64,000 bases of DNA from Jacaranda mimosifolia (GCA_018894105.1 CM032128.1:16039001-16103000); one strand, 5' to 3'; shown: positions 51,101-64,000, counted from the stretch's first letter. Translations and numbers: made by a program. The notes: generated from the letters alone by a model not told the origin.

Positions 51101-54100
51101 AATATACTTTAGATATACAGATCATATATTACCACTTTCAGATAATGTGTACGGGAGGTTGAATGGTTTGAAATATAATTCCTTGTAAAATGAACTTTAG
51201 ATATACTATCATGTTAAGATAATGTGCACTGAAAGGCAAAAAGTTTTGTGCTTCAATTTCATGTATAATGTGCTATTTAGATTCATAGATTATACACCTT
51301 ACACGTATTATACAATGCTACATGTAGTTAATGTGCATAGAAAGGTGGAATATTTTGTGCTTCAATTGCTTGTAAAATATAGTTTAGATTCACAGGTTAC
51401 ATATTACCACTTTCAGATAATATGTACTAAACGGCTGAATGTTTTGTACTATAATTGCTTTTAAAATGAACTTTAGATATACTATCACGTTCAAATAATA
51501 TGTACTGAGAGGCTGAAAGTTTTGTGCTTCAAATATTTGTAAAATGTGCTATTTAGATACACAAATTATACACCGTACACATATTATATACTACTATATT
51601 TAGTTAATGTGCACAGAAAGGTTGAATATTTTGCTCTTCAATTGCTTGTAAAATAAAGTTTAGATACACAGGTTATATATTACCACTTTCAAATAATGTG
51701 TGCTAAAAGGGCAGAATGTTTTGCAGTACAATTACTGGTAAAATATACTTTAGATATACAGATCATATATTACCACTTTCAGATAATGTTTACGGGAGGT
51801 TGAATGGTTTGAAATATAATTCCTTGTAAAATGAACTTTAGATATACTATCATGTTAAGATAATGTGCACTGAAAGGCAAAAAGTTTTGTGCTTCAATTT
51901 CTTGTATAATGTGCTATTTAGATACATAGATTATACACCTTACATGTATTATACAGTGCCACATTTAGTTAATGTGCATAGAAAGGTTGAATATTTTGTG
52001 CATCAATTGCTTGTAAAATATAGTTTAGATACACAGGTTATATATTACCGCTTTAAGATAATATGTACTAAAAGGTTGAATGTTTTGTACTATAATTGCT
52101 TGTAAAATGAACTTTAGATATACTGTCACCTTCAAATAATGCATACAGAAAGGCTGAAAGTTTTGTACTTCAGTTGCTTGTAAAATGTGCTATTTAGATA
52201 CATATATTATACACCAGACACATATTATATACTACGACATTTAGTTATTGTGCACTGAAAGATTGAATATTTTGTGCTTCAATCGCTCGTACAATATACT
52301 TTAGATACACAGATTACATACTACCACTTTGAGATAATATGTACTGAAAGGATGAATATCTTGTATTATAATTGTTTGTAAAATATAATTTAGATACACA
52401 GATTATACACTACCACTTTCAAATATTGTGTACTGCCAGGCCGATTGTTTTGTTCTTTAATTGCTTGGAAAATATGCCAATTAGATACACAGATTATACA
52501 CTATGCACTGATTATTTACTACCATATTCAGTTAATGTGTATTGAAAGAATGAATGTTTCGTGCTTCAATTACTTGTAAAATGTACTTTAGATACGCAAA
52601 TTATATACTACCACTTTCAGATAGCTAGTACTGAAAGATTGAATATTTTGTGCTATAACTACTTATAAAATTTATTTTAGGTACACATATTGTATACAAT
52701 CACTTTCAGATAGTATGTACTGAAAAAGCATGAATAATTTGTATTATAATTGCTTGTAATACAGGTTTTACGTTATCACTTTCAGAAAATGTGTACTGGA
52801 AGGTTGAATGTTTTGTACTGCAATTCCTTGTAAAATGAACTTTAGGTATAATATCACTTTCAGATAATGTGTACTGAAAGGCAGAATATTTTGTACGTCA
52901 ATTGCTTATAAATTTGCTATTTAGATACACAGATTACACAGCGTACACGTATAATATAGTACCACATTTAGTTAATATGCATAGAAAGGTTGAATATTTT
53001 GTGCTTCAATTGCTTGTAAAATGTACTTTAGATACACAGGTTATATTTTGCCACTTTCAGATAATTTGTACTGAATGGTTGAATGTTTTGTTCTACAATT
53101 GCTTGTAAAATGAAGTTTAGATATACTATCGCCTTCAAATAATGTGTACTGAAAGGCTGAAAGTTTTGTGCTTCAGTTGCTTGTAAAATGTGCTATTTAG
53201 ATACACAGATTATGCACCACACACATATTATATACTACCACATTCAGTTATTGTGCACTTAAAGGTTGAATATTTTGTGCTTCAAATGCTCGTACAATAT
53301 ACTTTAGATATACAGATTACATACTACCACATTGAGATAATATGTACGGAAATGATGAATATCTTGTATTATAATTGTTTGTAAAATGTAATTTAGAAAC
53401 ACAGATTATACACTACCACTTTCAGATATTGTGTATTGCTAGGCTGATTGTTTTGTACTTTAGTTGCTTGGAAAATATGCTCTTCAGATACACAAATTAT
53501 ACACTATACACTGATTATATTCTACCATATTCAGTTAAGGTGTATTGAAAGAATGAATGTTTTGTGCTTCAATTACTTGTAAAATGTACTTTAGATACAC
53601 AGATTACTTACTACAACTTTCGGATGGTCTGCACTGAAAGGTTGAATGTATTGTACTACAATTATATGTTAAATATACTTTAGGTACAAATGTTATATAC
53701 TACCACTTTCAGATAATGTTTACTGAAAGGTTGAATGTTTCGCACTACAATTACCTGTAAAATATATTTGATATATACAGGTTATATGTTACCTGTTTCA
53801 GATAATGTGTACGGGGGGTTGAATGGTTTATACTATAATTCCTTGTAAAATGAACCTTAGATATGCTATAATGTTTAGATAATGTGCATTAAAAGGCAAA
53901 AAGTTTTGTACTTCAATTTCTTGTAAAATGTGCTATTTATATACATAGATTATACACCATGCACGTATCATACAGTACCACCTTTAGTTAATGTGCACAG
54001 AAAGGTTGAATATTTTGTTCTTCAATTGATTGTAAAATAAAGTTTAGATACACAGGTTATATATTACCACTTTCAGATAATGTGTGCTAAAAAGGCAGAA

Positions 54101-54250
54101 TGTTTTGCAGTACAATTACCTGTAAAATATACTTTAGATATACAGATCATATATTACCACTTTCAGATAATGTGTACGGGAGGTTGAATGGTTTGAAATA
54201 TAATTCCTTGTAAAATGAACTTTAGATATACTATCATGTTAAGATAATGT
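48170..54250. repeat. HOR block 4: tandem duplication of 3,025 bp
   Basis: Positions 48,197, 48,838, 49,877 and 50,165 each recur exactly 3,025 bp later (51,222, 51,863, 52,902 and 53,190), and anchors 47,880, 50,905 and 53,930 have the same spacing. By eye the two copies differ at only a handful of sites, for example a gattcata variant near 51,282 and a further substitution near 51,389. Divergence resumes at about 54,250 (gcattgaaaggcaaaacg). The right part of each copy contains diverged sub-monomers not seen in blocks 1-3. Confidence 0.9.
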
Positions 54251-57200
54251 GCATTGAAAGGCAAAACGTTTTGTGCTTCAATTTCATGTAAAATGTGCTA
54301 TTTAGATACATGGATTGTACACCTTACACGTATTATACAATGCCACATGTAGTTAATGTGCATAGAAAGGTGGAATATTTTGTGCTTCAATTGCTTGTAA
54401 AATATACTTTAGATACACAGTTACATATTACCACTTTCAGATAATATGTACTAAAAGGTTGAATGTTTTGTATTATAATTGCTTCTAAAATGAACTTTAG
54501 ATATACTATCACGTTCAAATAATATGTACTGAGAGGTTGAAAGTTTTTTGCTTCAAATACTTGTAAAATGTGCTATTTAGATACACAAATTATAAACCGT
54601 ACACGTATTATATACTACTATATTTAGTTAATGTGCACTGAACGGTTGAATATTTTGTGCTTCAATTGCTTGTAAAATATCCTTTAGATACACAGATTAT
54701 ATACTACCACTTTCAAATAATATGTACTAAAAGATTGAATATTTTGCATTATAATTGCTTGTAAAATATACTTTAGATACACAGATTATATACTACAACA
54801 TGCAGATATTGTGTACCGGAAGGCCGAATGTTTTTCACTTCAATTGCTTGCAAAATGTGCTATTTAGATGCACGGATTATACACTATACACAAATTATAT
54901 ACAACCTCATTTAGTTAATGTAATGTGTATTGAAAGAGTGAATGTTTTGTGCTTCAATTACTTGTAAAATGTACTTTAGATACACAGATTATATACTACC
55001 ACTTTCGGATAGTCTATACTGAAAGGTTGAGTGTTTTGTACTATAATTACTTGAAAAATATATTTTAGGCACACAAATTCTATACTACCATTTTCAGATA
55101 GTGTGTACTAAAAGCATAAATATTTTGTATTATCATTGCTTGTAAGATATCCTTTAGATACACAGGTTATATATTATCACTTTCAGATAATGTGTACAGG
55201 AATGTTGAATGTTTTGTACTATAATTCCTTGTAACATGAACTTTAGATACAATATCACTTTCAGATAATGTGTGGGGAAATGCAGAATGTTTTGTACGTC
55301 AATTGCTTATAAAATGTGCTATTTAGATACACAGATTATACCGCATACGCGTATAATATAGTACCACATTTAGTTAATATGCATAGAAAGGTTGAATATT
55401 TTGGGCTTCAATTTCTTGTAAAATATACTTTAGATACACAGGTTATATATTGCCACTTTTAGATAATTTGTACTGAAAGGTTGAATGTTTTGTACTATAA
55501 CTGCTTGTAAAATTAAGTTTAGATATAGCATCGCTTTCAAATAATGTGTACTGAAAGGCTGAAAGTTTTGTGCTTCAGTTGCTTGTAAAATGTGCTATTT
55601 AGATGCACGGCTTATACACTATACACTGATTATATACAACCAAATCCAGTTAATGTGTATTGAAAGGGTGAATGTTTTGTGCTTCAATTACTTGTAAAAT
55701 GTACTTTAGATGCACAGATTATATACTACCACTTTCGGATAGTCGGTACTAAAAGATTGAATGTTTTGTACAATAATTACTTGTAAAATATATTTTAGGT
55801 ACCCAAATTGTATACTACCACTTTCAGATAGTATGTACTGAAAGCATGAATATTTTGTATTATAATTGCTTGTAAAATATACTTCAGATACACAGGTTAT
55901 ATATTATCACTTTCAGATAATGTGTACTGGAATGTTGAATGTTTTGTACTATATTTCCTTATAAAATGAACTTTAGATATAATATCACTTTCAGATAATT
56001 TGTACTGAAATGCAAAATGTTTTGTACGTCAATTGCTTATAAATTGTGCTATTTAGATACACAGATTATACAGCATACACGTATATTATAGTACCACATT
56101 TAGTTAATATGCATAGAAAGGTTGAATATTTTGTGCTCTAATTGCTTGTAAAATATAGTTTAGATGCACAGGTTATGTATTATCACTTTCGAATAATATG
56201 TGCTAAAATGTTGAATGTTTTGCACTTAAATTACAGGTGAAATATACTTTAGATATGCAGGTCATATATTACTACTTTCAGATAATGTGTACGGCAGGTT
56301 GAATGGTTTGTACTATAATTCCTTGTGAAATGAACTTTAGATATACAATCATGTTCAGATAATGTGCACTGAAAGGCAAAAAGTTTTGTACTTCAATTTC
56401 TTTGTAAATGTGCTATTTAGATACATAGATTATACACCATACACATATTTAGTAACACATTTAGTTAATATGCATAGAAAGGTGGAATAGTTTGTGCTTC
56501 AATTGCTAGTATAATATAGTTTCGATACACAGGTTATATATTACCACTTTCAAACATTATGTACTAAAAGGTTGAATGTTTTGTACTATAATTGCTTCTA
56601 AAATGAACTTTAGATATACTATCACCTTCAAATAATGCGTACTGAGAGGCTGAAAGTTTTGTGCTTCAAATACTTGTAAAATGTGCTATTTGGATACACA
56701 AATTGTGCACCGTACACATATTATATACTACCACATTTAGTTAATGTGGACAGAAAGGTTGAATATTTTGTGCTTCAATTGCTTGAAAACATACTTTAGA
56801 TACACAGATTATATACTACCGCTTTCAAATAATATGTACTAAAAGGTTGAATATTTTGTATTATAGTTGCTTGTAAAATGTACTTTAGATACATAGATTA
56901 TATACTGCAACTTGCAGATATTGTGTACCAGAAGGCTGGATGTTCTGCACTTCAATTGCTTGCAAAATGTGCTATTTAGATGCATAGATTATACACTATA
57001 CACTAATTATATACAACAACATTCAGCTAATGTGTTTTGAAAGGGTGAATGTTTGGTGCTTCAATTACTTGTAAAATGTACTTTAGACACACAGATTATA
57101 TACTACCACTTTCGGATGGTCTTTACTGAAAGGTTGAATGTTTGTACCACAATTATATGTTAAATATACTTTAGGTACACATGTTATGTACTACCACATT

Positions 57201-60200
57201 TAGATAATATTTACTAAAAAGTTGAATGTTTAGCACTACAATTGCCTGTAAATTATACTTTAGATACACAAGTTATATATTACCACTTTGAAATAATGTG
57301 TACTGGGAGGTTGAATGTTTTGTACTATAATTCCTTGTAAAATGAACTTTCGATATACTATAACTTTTAGATAATGTTTACAGAAAGGGTTAATGTTTTG
57401 TACATCAATGGCTTGTAAAATGTGCTCTATAGATACACAGATTATACAATATACACGTATTATCTAGTGCCACATTTAGTTAATGTGCACAGAAAAGTTG
57501 AATATTTTGTGCTTCAATTGCTTGTAAAATATACTTTAGACACATAGAATATATATACCACTTTCAGATAATGTGTACTGGAAGGTTGAATGTTTTATGC
57601 TATAATTGCTTGTAAAATGAACTTTAGAAATAGCATCACATTCAGATAATGTGCACTGAAAGGCTGAGAGTTTTGTGCTTCAATTGCTTGTAAAGTGTGC
57701 TATTCAGATACACAGATTATACACCATACACGCATTACACCCTACCACATTTAGTTAATGTGCACAGAAGGGTTGAATATTATGTGTTTAAATTGCTTGT
57801 AAAATATACTTCAGATACATAGATTACATACTACCACTTTCAGATAATATGTACCGAAATGATGTGTATCTTGAATTACAATTGTTTGTAAAATATAATT
57901 TGGATACACAGATTATACACTACCACTTTCAGATAATGTGTATTGCATGGCTGATTGTTTTGGACTTTAATTTCTTGGAAAATATGCTATTTAGATCACA
58001 TATTATACACTCTACACTGATTATATACTACTACATTCAGTTAAAGTGTTTTGAAAGGGTGAATGTTTTGTGCTTCAATTACTTGTAAAATGTACTTTAG
58101 ATACATAAATTATATACTTCCACTTTCGGATGGTGTGTACTGAAAGGTTGAATGTTTTGCACAACAATTACATGTTAAATATACTTTAGGTACACATGTA
58201 ATATACTACCACATTAAGATAATGTTTACTAAAAGGTTGAATGTTTCACATTACAATTACCTATAAAATATACTTTATATATACGGGTTATATGTTACCA
58301 CTTTCAGATAATGTATACGGGAGGTTGAATAGTTTGTACTATAATTCCTTGTAAAATGAACTTTAGATATACTATAATGTTCAAATAATGTGCACTGAAA
58401 GGTAAAAAGTTTTGTACTTCAATTTCTTGTAAAATATGCTATTTATATGCATAGATTATACACCATACATGTATTATACAGTACCACATTTAGTTAATGC
58501 GCATAGAAAGGTTGAATATTTTGTGCTTCAATTGCTTGTAAAATATAGTTTAGATACACATGTTATACATTACCATTTTCAGATAATATGTACTAAAGGG
58601 TTGAATGTTTCGTACTATAATTGCTTGTAAAATAAACTTTAGAAATATTGTCACCCTCAAATAATTCGTACTGAAAGGCTGAAAGTTTTGTGCTTCAAAT
58701 ACTTGTAAAATGTGCTATTTAGATACATAGATTATACGCCATACACGTATTACATACTACCACATTTAGTTAATTTGCACTGAAAGGTTGAATATTTTGT
58801 GCTTCAATTACTAGTAAAATATACTTTAGATAAACAGATTATGTACTACCACTTTCAAATAATATGTTCTAAAAGGTTGAATACTTTGTATTATAATTGC
58901 TTGTAAAATATACTTTAGATACACAGATTATATACTACAACTTGCAGATAATGTGTACCGGAAGGCTGAATGTTTTGCACTTCAATTGCTTGCAAAATGT
59001 GCTATTTTGATGCACGGATTATACACTATACACTTATTATATACAACCACATTCAGTTAATGTGTATTGAAAGAGTGAATCTTTTATGCTTCAATTACTT
59101 GTAAAATGTACTTTAGATATACAGATTATATAGTACCACTTTCGGATAGTGTTTACTAAAAGATTAAATGTTTTGTACTATAATTACTTGAAAAATATAT
59201 TTTAGGTAGACATATTGTATACTACCACTTTCAGATTGTATGTACTGAAACCATGAATATTTTGTATTATAATGGCTTTTAAAGTATACTTTACATGCAT
59301 AGGTCATATATTATCACTTTCAGATAATGTGTACTGGAATGTTGAATGTTTTGTAATATAAATCCTTGTAAAATGAACTTTAGATATAATATCACTTTCA
59401 GATAATTTGTACTGAAAGGCAAAATGTTTTGTACGTAAATTGCTTGTAAAATGTGCAATTTAGATACACAGATTATACGGCACGCACGTATAATATAGCA
59501 CCACATTTAGTTAATATGCACAGAAAGGTTGAATATTTTGTGCTTCAATTGCTTGTAAAATATACTTTAGATACACAGGTTATATATTACCACTTTCAGA
59601 TAATATCTACTGAAAGGTTGAATGTTTTGTACTATAATTGCTTGTAAAATGAAGTTTAGGTATACCATCACCTTCAAATAATGTGTACTGAAAGGCTGAA
59701 AGTTTTGTGCTTCAGTTGCTTGTAAAATGTGCTATTTAGATACACAGATTATACACCATACACGTATTACATACTACCACATTTAGTTAATGTCCATTGA
59801 AAGATTGAATATTTTGTGCTTCAATCGCTCATAAAATATACTTTAGATACGCAGATTATATACAATCACTTTGAGATAATATATACTGAAAGGATGAATA
59901 TTTTGTTCTATGATTGCTTTAAAATATACTTTAGATACACAGATTATACACAACCACTTTCAAATAATGTTTACTGGAAGGCTGATTGTTTTACACTTCA
60001 ATTGCTTGCAAAATAAGCTATTTAGATACACATATTATAAACTATACACTGATTATATACAATCACATTCAGTTAATGTGTATTGAAAGGGTGAATGTTT
60101 TGTGCTTCAATTACTTGTAAAATGTACTTTAGATACACAAATTATATACTACCACTTTCGGACACTCTGTATTGAAAGGTTGAATGTTTTGTACTATAAT

Positions 60201-63067
60201 TACATGTAAAATATATTTTAGGTGCACATTGTATACTACCACTTTCAGGCAATATGTATAGAAAAGATGAATATTTTGTATTATAATTGCTTGTAAAATG
60301 TACTTTAGATACATAGGTTATATATTACCACTTTCAGATAATGTGCACTGGAGGGCTGATTGTTCTGTACTTCAATTGCTTGCAAAATATGCTATTTAGA
60401 TACACGGAATATACACTATATATATTGATTATATACTACCACATTCAGTTAATATGTATTGAAAGAGTGAATGTTTTGTGCGTCAAATACTTGTAAAATG
60501 TATTTTAGATACATAGATTATATACTACCACTTTTGGATAGTCTGTACTTAAAGTTTGAATGTTTTGTTCTACAATTATTTATAAAATATACTCTAGGTA
60601 CACATATTATATGCTACCACTTTCAGATAACGTTTACCAAAAGGTTGAATGTTTCGTACCACAATTGCTTGTAAAATATACATTAGATACACAGGTTACA
60701 TATTACCCCTTTCAAATAATGTGTATTGGGAGGTTGAGTGTTTCATACTATGTACTATAATTCCTTGTAAAATGAACTTTAGATATACCATCATTTTCAA
60801 ATAATGTGTATTGAAAGGCTGAATGTTCTGTACGTCAATTGCTTGTAAAATGTGTTATTTAGATACACAGATTATACAGCATACACGGGTTATATACTAC
60901 CACATTTAGTTATTGGGCATTGAAAGGTTGAATATTTTGAGCTTTAGTTTCTTGTAAAATCGACTTTAGATACATAGATTATATACTACCAACTTCAAAT
61001 AATATGTACTATAATGTTGAATATTTTGTTTTATAATTGCTTATAAAATTTACTTTTGATACACAGATTATACACTACCACTTTCAGAAAATGTGTACAG
61101 AAAGGCTGATTGTTTTGTACTTCAATTGCTTGCAAAATATGCATTTTATATACAAAGATTATACACTATACAATGATTATATACTACCACATTCAGTTAA
61201 TGTGTATTGAAAGGGTGAATGTTTTGTGCTTCAATTACTTGTAAAATGTACTTTAGAGACATAGATTATATACTACCACATTCAGATAGTGTGTACTGAA
61301 TGGTTGAATGTTTCGCACTTCAATTGCTTGTAAGATATACTTTAGATACATAGATTATATACTGCCAGTTTTTAATAATGTGCGCTGAAAAGTTGAATAT
61401 TTTGTACTATAATTACATGTAAGATATACTTTTGGTACACATATTATATACTACTAATTTCAGATAATGTTTACTGAAAGGTTGAATGTTTCACACTACA
61501 ATTTCCTGTAAAATATACTTTGGATGCACAAGTTATATATTACCACTTTCAGATAATATGTACTTGTGTACTAGAAGTTTGAAAGTTTTGTATTATAATT
61601 GTTTGTAAATTGAACTTTAGATATACTATCACGTTTAGATAATGTGCACTGAAAGGCTGAAAGTTTTGTACTTCAATTGCTTCTAAAATTTGCTATTTAG
61701 ATACATAGATTATACACCACACATGTATTACATACTACCACATTTAGTTAATGTGCATTGAAAAGTTGAATACTCTGTGCTTCAATTGCTTGTAAAATAA
61801 ACTTTAGATACACATATTACATACTACCACTTTCAGATAATATGTACTGAAAGGATGAATATCTTGCATTATAATTGCTTGTAAAATATAATTTAGGTAC
61901 ACAAATTATACACTACCACTTTTAGATAATGTGTATTGGAAGGCCGATTGTTTTGTACTTCAACTACTTTCAAATATGCTATTTGTATACATAGAATATA
62001 CACTATATACACTAATTATATACGACCATATTCAGTTAATGTGTATTGAAACGGTGAATGTTTTGTGCTTCAAATACTTGCAAAAATATACTTCAGATAC
62101 ACAAATTATATACTACCACTTTCGGACAGTCTGTACTGAAAGGTCAAATATTTTGTACTATAATTACTTGTAAAATATATTTTAGGTACATATATTGTAT
62201 ACTACCACTTTCAAATAATATGTACTGAAAGGATGAATATTTTGTATTATAATTGCTTGTAAAATATACTTTAGATACACAGGTTATACACTACCACTTT
62301 TAGATAATGTGTACTGGAAGGCTGATTGTTTTGCTCTACAATTGCTTGCAAAATATGCTATTTGGATACACAGAATATACACTATATACACTGATTATAT
62401 ACTACCCCATTCAGTTAATGTGTATTGAATGGGTGAATGTTTTGTGCTTCAATTACCTGTAAAATGTACTGAAAGTTTGAATGTTTTGTATTATAATTAC
62501 TTGTAAAATATAATTTAGGTACACGTATTATATACAACCACTTTCAGATAATGTTTACTGAAATGTTGAATGTTTCGTACTACAATTGCTTGTAAAATAT
62601 ACTTTAGATACATAGGTTATGTATTACCACTTTCAGATAATGTGTACTGGAAGGTTGAATGTTTTGTACCATAATTACTAGTAAAATGAACTTTAGATAT
62701 ACTATCACGTTCAGATAATGTGCACTGAAAGGCAAAAAGTTTGTACTTCAATTGCTTGTAAATTGTGCTATTTAGATACACAGATTATACACAATACACA
62801 TATTATACAATACCATATTTAGTTAATGTGCACATAAAGGTTGAATATTTTATCCTTCAATTGCTTGTAAAATATAGTTTAGATACACAGGTTATATATT
62901 ACCACTTTCAGGTGATATGTACTAAAATGTTGAATGTTTTGTTCTATAATTGCTTGTAAAATGAACTTTAGCTATGCTAGCACCTTCAAAAAATGCGTAC
63001 TGAAAGGCTGAAAGTTTTGTGCTTCAATTACTTCTAAAATGCGCTATTTAGATACACAGATTATACA
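54250..63067. repeat. Diverged, mostly monomeric satellite edge
   Basis: The same A, B and C sub-monomers continue, but neighbouring copies differ at many positions and no exact higher-order period was found by eye. Small indels are frequent. This looks like the old edge of the array. It ends in the middle of an A-type unit at about 63,067. Confidence 0.85.
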
Positions 63068-63687
63068 TGGGCTAATAGCAATTTACCCCCATGTGTTTTA
63101 AAATATAGAAAATTTACCGCCTATAAAGCAAAATGTTCAATATGCCTCCCTAAGTTTTAGAAAACTATGCACACTGCCTCATCCTTGTCATTTGTTGTCC
63201 ATTTAACATAATTTTAATATGAAAAGACTAATTTACCTTTAATCATTTAATGTATTTTCAATTCAATTTAAATAACCTTTTATTATCATTTTTTTCCTTT
63301 TCTCATTTCTCTTTTCTTTCATTATTTCATATATTTCTCATTTTATACATCTATATAAATTGATCATTATTTCATATTCTCATTTTATACATATTTAAAT
63401 TTATTAATAAAATTAAAATCACTTTTATTTTTATTTTATCAATTATATTCATCTCCTTTATACAAATTTTTTTATTTTTAAATTTTAAAACTACTTTTAA
63501 CTTTTTTTATTTTCATCCTTCTAATTTATTCTTTTTTTATTTATATATATTATACAATAAATACAAAATATATAATATAATAAACATAAATACTATATAA
63601 TAGTGATTTTATATATTATATATATTTATAAATAAATATTTTATATTATATTTTATACCCTACCCCCAGCCCATCCTACCTTTACCT
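63068..63687. other. Very AT-rich non-satellite flank
   Basis: The sequence changes at about 63,067 to gggctaatagcaatttaccc and related text with no similarity to the satellite. From about 63,230 to 63,655 it is almost pure A and T, with tatata and tttatt runs. No gene seen. The first part resembles dispersed non-coding repeats common in plants; I cannot name the family. Confidence 0.6.
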
Positions 63688-64000
63688 GGCAGTGGCCATG
63701 GAGGCCGCCTTTGCGAGCGGCGCCAATGGCCACCGCTTGCAATGGCCGAGCGGCCATGGCCGCTGCAAACGCGGTGCCCATGGTTGGTGCCGTTCGCACG
63801 GCCCAAGCGGCCATAGAGGCTGCCCCTGCGACTGGCGGCCATGGGCGCCGCTCGTAAGGGTCGAGCGGCCATGGCCACTACAAACGTGACACCTATAGCC
63901 AGCGCCGGCTGGCAGGGGCCGAGCGGCTATGGCCGCTACAAATGCGGCGCCCATGGTCGGCGCTGGCTAGCAGGGGTCGAGCGGCCATGGAGGCCGCCCC
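63688..64000. repeat. GC-rich 58-bp minisatellite, at least 5.4 units
   Basis: Units starting with a ccgagcggccatgg-like core begin at 63,688, 63,746, 63,803, 63,861, 63,919 and 63,977 (spacing 58, 57, 58, 58, 58). The core can form the palindrome gcggccatggccgc. Two subtypes occur: gaggccgcc-type (units 1, 3 and 6) and ccgctncaaa-type (units 2, 4 and 5). It runs off the window. Reading frames open on both strands here (about 63,660-63,954) reflect the lack of AT-rich stops, and 58 bp is not a multiple of three, so they are not taken as genes. Confidence 0.9.

Larger units (their letters stand above)
20295..63067. repeat. 42.8-kb hierarchical AT-rich satellite array
   Basis: The whole stretch, apart from the N gap, consists of head-to-tail copies of one ancestral unit in one orientation. 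Hallmarks are agatacacagattata, accactttcagataatgtg, gaaaggttgaatgttttg and aattgcttgtaaaat. Three length classes alternate: B about 89 bp, A about 109 bp (an extra 20 bp of ttatacaccatacacgta type) and C about 78 bp (lacking about 11 bp). Counted examples give C+A+B = 78+109+89 = 276 bp. These build higher-order repeats listed separately. No gene, promoter or transposon was found inside. Centromeric, pericentromeric or other heterochromatic location is plausible from the organisation but not shown by sequence alone. Confidence 0.95.

Noticed and set aside
24299..63067. Satellite as a CRISPR-like array or as a tandem gene family
   Set aside because: Units are contiguous without unique spacers, the context is a plant nuclear genome, and the frames follow from unit lengths divisible by three.
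20295..63067. CENP-B box or telomere repeat in the satellite
   Set aside because: No sequence resembling the CENP-B box or the plant telomere heptamer was seen in the monomers read by eye.
63660..63954. Overlapping open frames on both strands in the GC-rich end
   Set aside because: They are by-products of GC-rich minisatellite sequence that lacks stop codons. The 58-bp unit changes frame at each copy, and no conserved protein motif is present.

Overview
The window is repeat-dominated nuclear DNA from a flowering plant. Three degenerate transposable elements typical of plant genomes (Ty1/copia, CACTA/En-Spm and Ty3/gypsy) are followed by about 43 kb of AT-rich satellite DNA. I see no intact host gene, no tRNA or rRNA gene and no bacterial features. 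The species cannot be read from the sequence.

Layout. 1-2.67 kb is unassigned AT-rich sequence with an LTR-like stretch. 2.67-4.85 kb is a frameshifted copia pol remnant on the + strand (integrase C-terminus, reverse transcriptase with YVDD, RNase H, terminal pol motif). At 5,323 a CACTA terminal inverted repeat starts, followed by about 1.1 kb of subterminal repeats, 3.7 kb of interior, and on the - strand a broken TNP2-like transposase (DUF4218 and DUF4216-like regions) running to 11,687. There, inside a conserved DUF4218 exon, a Ty3/gypsy element has inserted, also on the - strand (11,688 to about 20,295). Its LTRs are 2.7 kb, its PBS and polypurine tract are recognisable, and its 3.3 kb interior retains pieces of gag, protease, RT, RNase H and integrase with several internal deletions.

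The right (5') LTR of the gypsy element is cut off at about 20,295 by the satellite array, which runs to about 63,067 with one 500-N assembly gap (23,799-24,298). The array is built from three length classes of one ancestral sub-monomer: about 89 bp (B), 109 bp (A) and 78 bp (C). These combine into a 276-bp trimer (C+A+B) and into higher-order repeats (HORs) of 1,138, 1,001, 1,277, 1,366, 1,102, 1,642, 2,468 and 3,025 bp. In the central block these periods differ from each other by whole runs of sub-monomers. Homogeneous HORs lie on the left and centre, and the right 9 kb decays into diverged sub-monomers. The short repeated reading frames in the array follow from the unit lengths and do not look like genes.

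After the array comes about 0.6 kb of very AT-rich DNA and then, from about 63,688 to the window end, a GC-rich 58-bp minisatellite with a palindromic core.

The most interesting object is the satellite: a multi-level, centromere-like HOR ladder in which the mechanism of unit-length change can be read directly. No protein-coding system of a new kind is visible.
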